This document shows positions 58,317 to 64,000 of a stretch of 64,000 nucleotides of DNA, one piece after another. Position 1 is the stretch's first letter. Each line of letters begins with the position of its first letter. The position numbers and the translations under genes were made by a program. Below the pieces are notes generated by a model. That model saw nothing but the letters and a program-made list of their open reading frames with translations, did no database searches and was not told where the DNA came from. The stretch lies in assembly GCA_000711775.1 (NCBI GenBank), contig ARYC01000828.1:56536-120535 (forward strand). Reading direction: 5' to 3'. The stretch is from Oxytricha trifallax (lineage: Eukaryota; Ciliophora; Spirotrichea; Sporadotrichida; Oxytrichidae).

Positions 58317-59186
58317 AAATTAATACTGAAAACAAAGTTCCTTTTTCAATGAGAAGTTTTTCTGGAGAATCTTTCATAGGCCTTTTTTGCAACAAAAGTG
58401 AAAATTATTTCGATAATTATATAGTAATCAAGGAAAACCTTTCTTCAAGTTATTTTATATTAGACTTTGATATTGAAAGAAATGAAGATGATATTTTTAA
58501 ATAGGCTTTACAACTTTCTTCCAAGGACAAGTCATTTATAAATAATTCCAGATTTTTAAAATTGTATGACTATGATACTCAAAATACTACTCTATTTGAG
58601 ATAAAGAATATCATTAACTAAAGATCAAGATAAACTGAAATGAAAGAATGTGAATTTGAAATAAAGGACCTCCCTGAAAATTTCAAATTATAATATGCCT
58701 AGCTTTATGAGAAAAGTTAGATACTCTATCTTTTTGGAGCTATAACTAATAAAAGTAACAAAAATTCCAATTAAGTTACTCTTCTTATGGTTGACATCAT
58801 CTCATATAAAATAGTCAACTTGCTGACTTTGAATGGTATTACTAAAGAGATTACTGATTTGGTGATAACAGATGAATCAATGAATCACTTCATTTTAACA
58901 TCTGATTCTCTTTACTAAATTTATCCTTATTACTCCTCATCAAATGTAGTAGATAAATTTGCAGTTCCCAAAAAGTATCTTCCATTCATTAAAGTTAATG
59001 AAGACGATTCAGGGCCAAGTTCATTTGAGCTATAATATGGCTAGTTAGTCCTATTTAAAAACACTAATGAGGATTGTGATGTAATAATATGTGATCCTAA
59101 GAATAGCTTTAATAAATTTGAAAAGCTTTTCAATTTTGGGGTATAACTTTCATAAGAAAAGGTATTTTTGATAAACAATCAAGATA
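58317..59186 (+). CDS. gene B segment c, large propeller-like MDS
   Basis: About 290 open codons from pointer AAATTAAT: TENKVPFSMRSFSGESF, IVIKENLSSSYFILDFD, NSRFLKLYDYDTQNTTLFEI, LMVDIISYKIVNLLTLNG, IYPYYSSSNVVDKF, SFNKFEKLFNFGVQLSQ. It is the intact counterpart of the split gene A' (8658-9147 minus, 17992-18380 plus), and coding similarity ends at the same GATAAACAATCA word. Blade-like repeats suggest a beta-propeller; the family is not named. Confidence 0.8.
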
Positions 59187-59224
59187 ATTATTCTTTATTT
59201 AAACTTATTAATTTTATTATTATT

Positions 59225-59633
59225 AATATTGTATAAACTTATTTTATTTGGAAAATTAGTTTATAATTAAAAATTATATAATTAAAATTGTAACAGTTAA
59301 CTATATTCGAACCTAGACAAAATGGTACTTGTTCGATAGAGAATTCAAAATCAGATGTATTTTACTATTGGTGGTACCCCTCTATAGCATTTCTGATAAG
59401 ATGATTTTAATAATGGCAAAAAGAATTTACAAGTCAAATCTCCCAAAATTAATGTCCATTTATCTCGATCCAGGACTTCGATAAAGGGATACTGCACATA
59501 GTAAAGTCCAGCTAATCTTAAATTCACTTTCAAACAAGTACCATATTGTCTAGGTTAGAATAAAATTAATTGCTATAAATTTAATTAGATAATTTAAATT
59601 TAAATTCCAAATCAAATGTATTTCTACAATTGG
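59225..59633. mobile_element. 420-bp MITE (copy 5)
   Basis: Right end CAAATGTATTTCTACAATT; inner TTCGATAGAGAATTCAAAAT and AAAGTCCAGCTAATCTT. The left end is decayed. Confidence 0.7.
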
Positions 59634-60859
59634 TAAGGTTTTTAAAAAAAATAGGAGACCATATTAATTAATATAGCGTGAAAAAATTATAATGCAATAT
59701 ATATACTATAAATGAAAGCATCTTATAAATTAAAAATATAAATCATGATTATTATAAATTCTTAGAAATAATTAAAGTTTGACTAACATAATGTAATGTT
59801 TACAATTTTGTATTTGTTAGGTTATTTTATTAACTGAACATTAGTTGTCTAAAATCTAATCATTAATAATTCTATAAATATATTGAGTAATAAGTATTGA
59901 TATATTTTTTATAATATATTTGTAATTAATAGGTTTTTACTATTATTTTAATTATAGCTTAATCTTAAAACTTCTATAGTTAGATTATAATAATGTAGTT
60001 TAAATTTAATCAATAAAACTAAAACCATTGAACTTTTATGATAAAATGAAGAATCATTTATTCACATAAGATCTTGCATATACTCTAACTTATATAAAAC
60101 GTGAAAATTAATAAATAAATTTATAAGAATAAATCATTAATCAAGTAAATATAGAAAATGTAGGCAAATCGAGAAAAGTTGGGCAATATTTTTCGATTGC
60201 CTTACAAAAAAATAAATAAAACTAGTAATTTCTAATAAAGTTATTTAAATATTATATGCAATAAATGTAAGTTACTGTATTATTTCTTAAAATTCGTCGA
60301 ATTTTTAAAATTTTTACCAAATAATAAAACTGTGTATTAAAATCACAAAAACTCATTACTCTGTCTTTCTTTTACTAAATGAAGAGAATTTGGTCTCGCA
60401 AATAATCATAAATTGAGCTTATTTGGAACTATGTACTAAATCATCTATTAGATACTAAAGCTTTTCAGAATGCATACCATTTCTTGAAATATGACATTAA
60501 CAGTAGCATGTCAGGTATTTTTTATACCTATTTTGAAGCACTGGTTTTTTATTGATCTGTACATGCCAGAACTTATATGTATTTTATTATAATGTAACTT
60601 AGATCCCTCCTTTTCTTAACTTTATCATAACTATGATCTTTTATGAATATCTTGCAAGATTTTTCTATAAATTCACAAATCACATATAAATATTCCCTCT
60701 CTAAACATTGATTTTAATCATTCTAAGAAATCATCAGAGATTGTATCATTAGGAATTCCTTACCTAATTTTATAGTATTGTACATTATTACGACTTCGTA
60801 AGATTATAATATTTGTTCACATCATTTTTTTACCGTTTTCTTCCACATTTTAAATACTT
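59634..60859. other. AT-rich germline DNA, no gene seen
   Basis: No frame of coding quality except the vicinity of the next entry. Confidence 0.4.
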
Positions 60860-61085
60860 TCAAGTCTCCTTGGAAATTTATGGACCATTTATAGTCATAT
60901 ATGTAATTAATAGAATTCTCCCATGAATATTTATAAATATATACCCTTTAATGACCTCCATCTCTTTTTTATCATTGCCTATTGGAAAATCTTGAGAGTT
61001 TTACATCTTTATTTTTTTAAATATATAAATTTTGAATTTTGTTGTGATTTTAATTGCACTTAGTTTCTTGTGTCACATCGTTGTA
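60860..61085 (-). CDS. putative MDS, paralogue of 21700-21960
   Basis: The minus-strand frame reads MQNSQDFPIGNDKKEMEVIK, then GYIFINIHGRILLITYMTI, up to a TGA near 60875. Similar to the block at 21.7-21.96 kb. Opposite in strand to segment c, so if it belongs to gene B that gene has an inverted MDS. Confidence 0.4.
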
Positions 61086-61224
61086 AGAACTACTTTATAC
61101 TAGCTCGTTCTTGAGCTACATTATCATATTTTTGGATTACTAAATATATTTAAAACTTATAACGTAAGCCAGTAAGCTTATCTCCGACCAAATTTTCTAA
61201 AAAATCATTTTTACACATTTAATA

Positions 61225-61691
61225 AATTTGATAATACAATATTTAGAGAATACATTTGAATTTGGAAAATTAAAAAAAATTAATAAATTAAATCATTAAA
61301 TATGTGGCAATTAACTTTCTGGAAGCCTAGATAATATAGTAGTATTGTGTTGTTCGATAGAAAATTTAAAATTTGTTGGACTTTACTATTGACGGTATCT
61401 CTCTATCGCATCCCTGAAGTGAGAATAATCGACTTAAATTTTGGAGAAAAAAATTCTATAAAACAAATCACTTAAAATTTAAGTCGATTATTCTCACTTC
61501 AGGGATGCGATAGAGAGATACCGTCAATAGTAAAGTCCAACAAATTTTAAATTTTCTATCGAACAACACAATACTACCATATTATCTAGGCTTCCAGAAA
61601 GTTAATTGCCACATATTTAATGATTTATTTTATTAATTTTTTTTAATTTTCCAAATTCAAATGTATTCTCTAAATATTGTATTATCAAATT
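61225..61691. mobile_element. 467-bp MITE (copy 6)
   Basis: Arms of about 215 bp, starting AATTTGATAATACAATATTT; inner CGCATCCCTGAAGTGAGAAT and its inverse, and TTGGACTTTACTATTGACGG, as in copy 1. The inverted arms are almost perfect, so this is the youngest copy beside the 11969 one. Confidence 0.9.
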
Positions 61692-61962
61692 ATGTTCTGT
61701 TTTTAGTTGATTGGTCCTTAGCCCTGCAATAAAATATAACTCTATTTATTAATCTTATACTAATATATTGATATAGACTGTAAAAGTGTTTTTATTTAAA
61801 TAAATAGCGTTATTTAAATAATTATAAATCTTATATTATAAATCATGAATAATCAAACTCCAAAACTTATTAATCAGATGTCTAAGTGATATAATTCAAA
61901 AGAAAAAGCTAAGGATATTTCTAGTTTTAATAAAATTAGGCAAATTTAAAAAACGAGGAATA

Positions 61963-63985
61963 TAATTTAGAGTCTATTTATGATGATATATGTTCTGACC
62001 AAGACCCCCCTCCCCTCTTCAACCGAGACTCCCTCACCTTTTCAACCGAGACTCCCTCCTCCCCCCTCAAACTGAGAATCCCCTTTTATTATAGTTTTTT
62101 TTTATGAATTTATTTTTTACTCAGAATAATTTTCTTGCCCTTCGGACAGATATTACTGTTAAAAATATATTTTGTTAAGTTGCACTATGCCCGTCGACTT
62201 TTGTTTTGAACATACTCCCATAGGGAAATATTTATAATAAGGTTTAATTTTGATTATCATGATTAATAATATGATTTAATTGATAGACATAAATTTGAAT
62301 TCAAGATTTTTTATAACTTAAATCACTTACACTCTACTATATAGTAAAAATTAATATAAAAAATTTTTCCTATTATTTTTAACTTTATTTAAATATAAAA
62401 ACTTTTATTATTATTACTTATTTAGTTAATTACTATTAAAATCTTATTTTATTCATATATATATTTAAATGGTAATCCTAAACATAAAAAATTGTCTTTA
62501 ATTTTTCAATAAACTAAGCTTAAGAAATAAGATTTTAATAGTAATTAACTAAATAAGTAATAATAATAAAAGTTTTTATATTTAAATGAAGTTAAAAATA
62601 ATAGGAAAAATTTTTATATTAATTTTTACTATATAGTAGAGAGTAAGTGATTTAAGTTATAAAAAATCCTGAATTCAAATTTATGTCTATCAATTAAATC
62701 ATATTATTAATCATGATAGTCAAAATTAAACCTTATTATAAATATTTCCATAGGGGAGTATGTTCTAAAAAAAAGTCGACGCACGTAAAAGAACTTATAT
62801 TTTTAATAGTAATATCAGCCCGAAGGGCAAGAAATTTATTCTGAGCAAAAAAAAAATTCATAAAAAAACTATAATAAAAGGGGATTCTCAGTTTGAGGGG
62901 GGGAGGGGGTCTCGGTTGAGGAAGAGGTCTCGGCTGAGGGGAGGGGGGGTCTCGTCAAACATATATATATAGAGATTTTATGTTTTGTCTTGATATGGTT
63001 TGAATATTAATATAGAAAAAGTCTCATATCCTAAATTGTAAAGCAATTGCTCTGTTTAAGCATAAGAAACTTAAAATGCTAGGTATTACTGCTTGTTAGC
63101 TTTTTAGCAAATCATTATTAGTACTTGATAAAATAAAGCATGAATCAATTAATAAAAATAATCTATCAAGTTAAAATCAATCATTTCTGCATCTCTACAA
63201 AAATTAAAACTACTACGTTTCTCCCGAGATTAGCTAGCCAAATATTTGATCGACAATTTCCTAACATGAGCATTATAAAATATTGCTAATTTCTATAAAA
63301 GAAATTCATTACTTTCAAGACTCTAACTAGAATGAAGAGAGTGATTGAATTTTACAGAGGCATTTTATTGTAATAATATAAGTTATTTTGATGATTAAAT
63401 GAAGGGGTAGTTGATAATAAAATAAATTCAAACAAGTTAATGAAGCTGTGTACTCCTACAACATTTTTTAATAAGCCCAGGTATAAGAAGTACCTCAAAT
63501 TCAAAGGTTATAACTAAGAATAAGGTCATACAATTTTAGCAGATAATTTATAAGGATTCATCTTTAAAAAAGTTATGTCATTCATCCTCTCTTTATTAAA
63601 CTAGAGTAGCATATAGAATTTTTTAATGAACTTAGAATATAAACATATAGAGATATAATGAAAATGAATATCATCTTTTTTGGTAACTCTTTGTAAAAAT
63701 CTAAGGAGTCTAATAATAAAGCTTTGGAAAAATTAAACATAACTCCTGTGTATAACGTTCTTTATACCCCATAATTTAATGGAGCCGAATTTTACTTAAG
63801 TTAAATTAAGACTCACAACATAAGACTGCTGTATCACCTTATGAATGACTTGTACATCAATTTAGTAGCTTAATTCAAGAATCTAAAAAAGAGTAACATA
63901 AATATATAGCAATAATCTATGCGAGAGATGGAAGAATGAATCCTTATAAATAGATTTTAGATTTAAATTAATAAAATATATCACA
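61963..63985 (+). pseudogene. TBE-8 transposase pseudogene with insertion
   Basis: TBE-3-like: start RNIIQSLFMMI region, then after the insertion YGLNINIEKVSYPKL; later KTLTRMKRVIEFY near 63320, NEAVYSYNIF near 63440 and SPYNLMEPNFT-like remains near 63770. Catalytic residues are not all kept and the frame shifts repeatedly. Confidence 0.7.
61992..62960. mobile_element. 969-bp element with CT/GA-rich ends, full inverted arms
   Basis: Left end GTTCTGACCAAGACCCCCC, right GGGGGGGTCTCGTCAAAC. Subterminal tandem units CAACCGAGACTCCCTC (left) and GGTCTCGGTTGAGG (right), then 400-bp arms that pair nearly throughout (CATACTCCCATAGGGAAATA / TATTTCCATAGGGGAGTATG). Flanks ATATAT suggest target duplication but are low complexity. 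Interrupts the TBE-8 transposase. Confidence 0.85.
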
Positions 63986-64000
63986 TTTAATGAACTCTTA

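Larger units (their letters stand above)
61854..64000. mobile_element. TBE: TBE-8, degenerate, running off the window
   Basis: Decayed tip CAAACTCCAAAACTTATTAA preceded by AAT; transposase follows, interrupted by a 969-bp GC-ended element. Only the transposase half lies in this window. Confidence 0.7.

Noticed and set aside
1-64000. CRISPR arrays, bacterial operons, rRNA or tRNA genes
   Set aside because: No spaced direct-repeat array, no Shine-Dalgarno/operon structure, and no cloverleaf or rRNA core sequence recognised.

Overview
This window looks like germline (micronuclear) DNA of a spirotrich ciliate close to Oxytricha/Sterkiella/Stylonychia. Four things support this. (1) Every convincing reading frame uses TAA and TAG as sense codons (Gln) and only TGA as stop. 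(2) The window is full of 4.1-kb transposons whose ends read CAAAACCCCAAAACCC, with 3-bp ATT/AAT target duplications and three genes (DDE transposase, a second ORF, a zinc-finger/kinase); these are the TBE (telomere-bearing element) family. (3) Gene pieces are short, separated by AT-rich DNA, and several end in matching 5-9 bp pointer repeats that join in frame, as expected of MDS/IES structure. (4) The rest is very AT-rich and non-coding.

Layout. 1-5.15 kb: minus-strand gene D, one copy interrupted by a nearly intact TBE (TBE-1, 575-4717). 5.44-7.59 kb: a 2.1-kb element with 330-bp terminal inverted repeats, GTACAATGTAC iterons and a 462-codon superfamily-3 helicase (Rep-like) gene; this is the best candidate for an undescribed system. 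7.6-18.4 kb: gene E and a gene (A') whose coding block is split and inverted around TBE-3 (9626-17991), which itself contains the complete nested TBE-2 (13064-17208). 18.4-28.5 kb: non-coding DNA, a giant palindrome, a 1.76-kb element with an 8-bp target duplication, and decayed gene and TBE fragments. 28.6-47.9 kb: gene A, a six-transmembrane cation channel of about 960 codons that I can follow from ATG to TGA through four MDSs; two TBEs (TBE-5, TBE-4) sit inside its coding sequence, and a 4.8-kb IES carries several other elements. 48.2-59.2 kb: gene C and gene B MDSs (possibly one gene). 59.2-64 kb: MITEs, a minus-strand coding block and a disrupted TBE-8 running off the window.

How it works together. 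To make macronuclear genes the cell must remove IESs at pointers and also cut TBEs precisely out of coding sequence: in four cases (TBE-1, -3, -4, -5) removing the element plus one copy of the 3-bp duplication restores an open frame. At least seven long, mutually unrelated, near-perfect palindromes lie in the germline-limited DNA. Boundaries of MDSs without a stated pointer are estimates from reading-frame quality. Nothing here was checked against a database.
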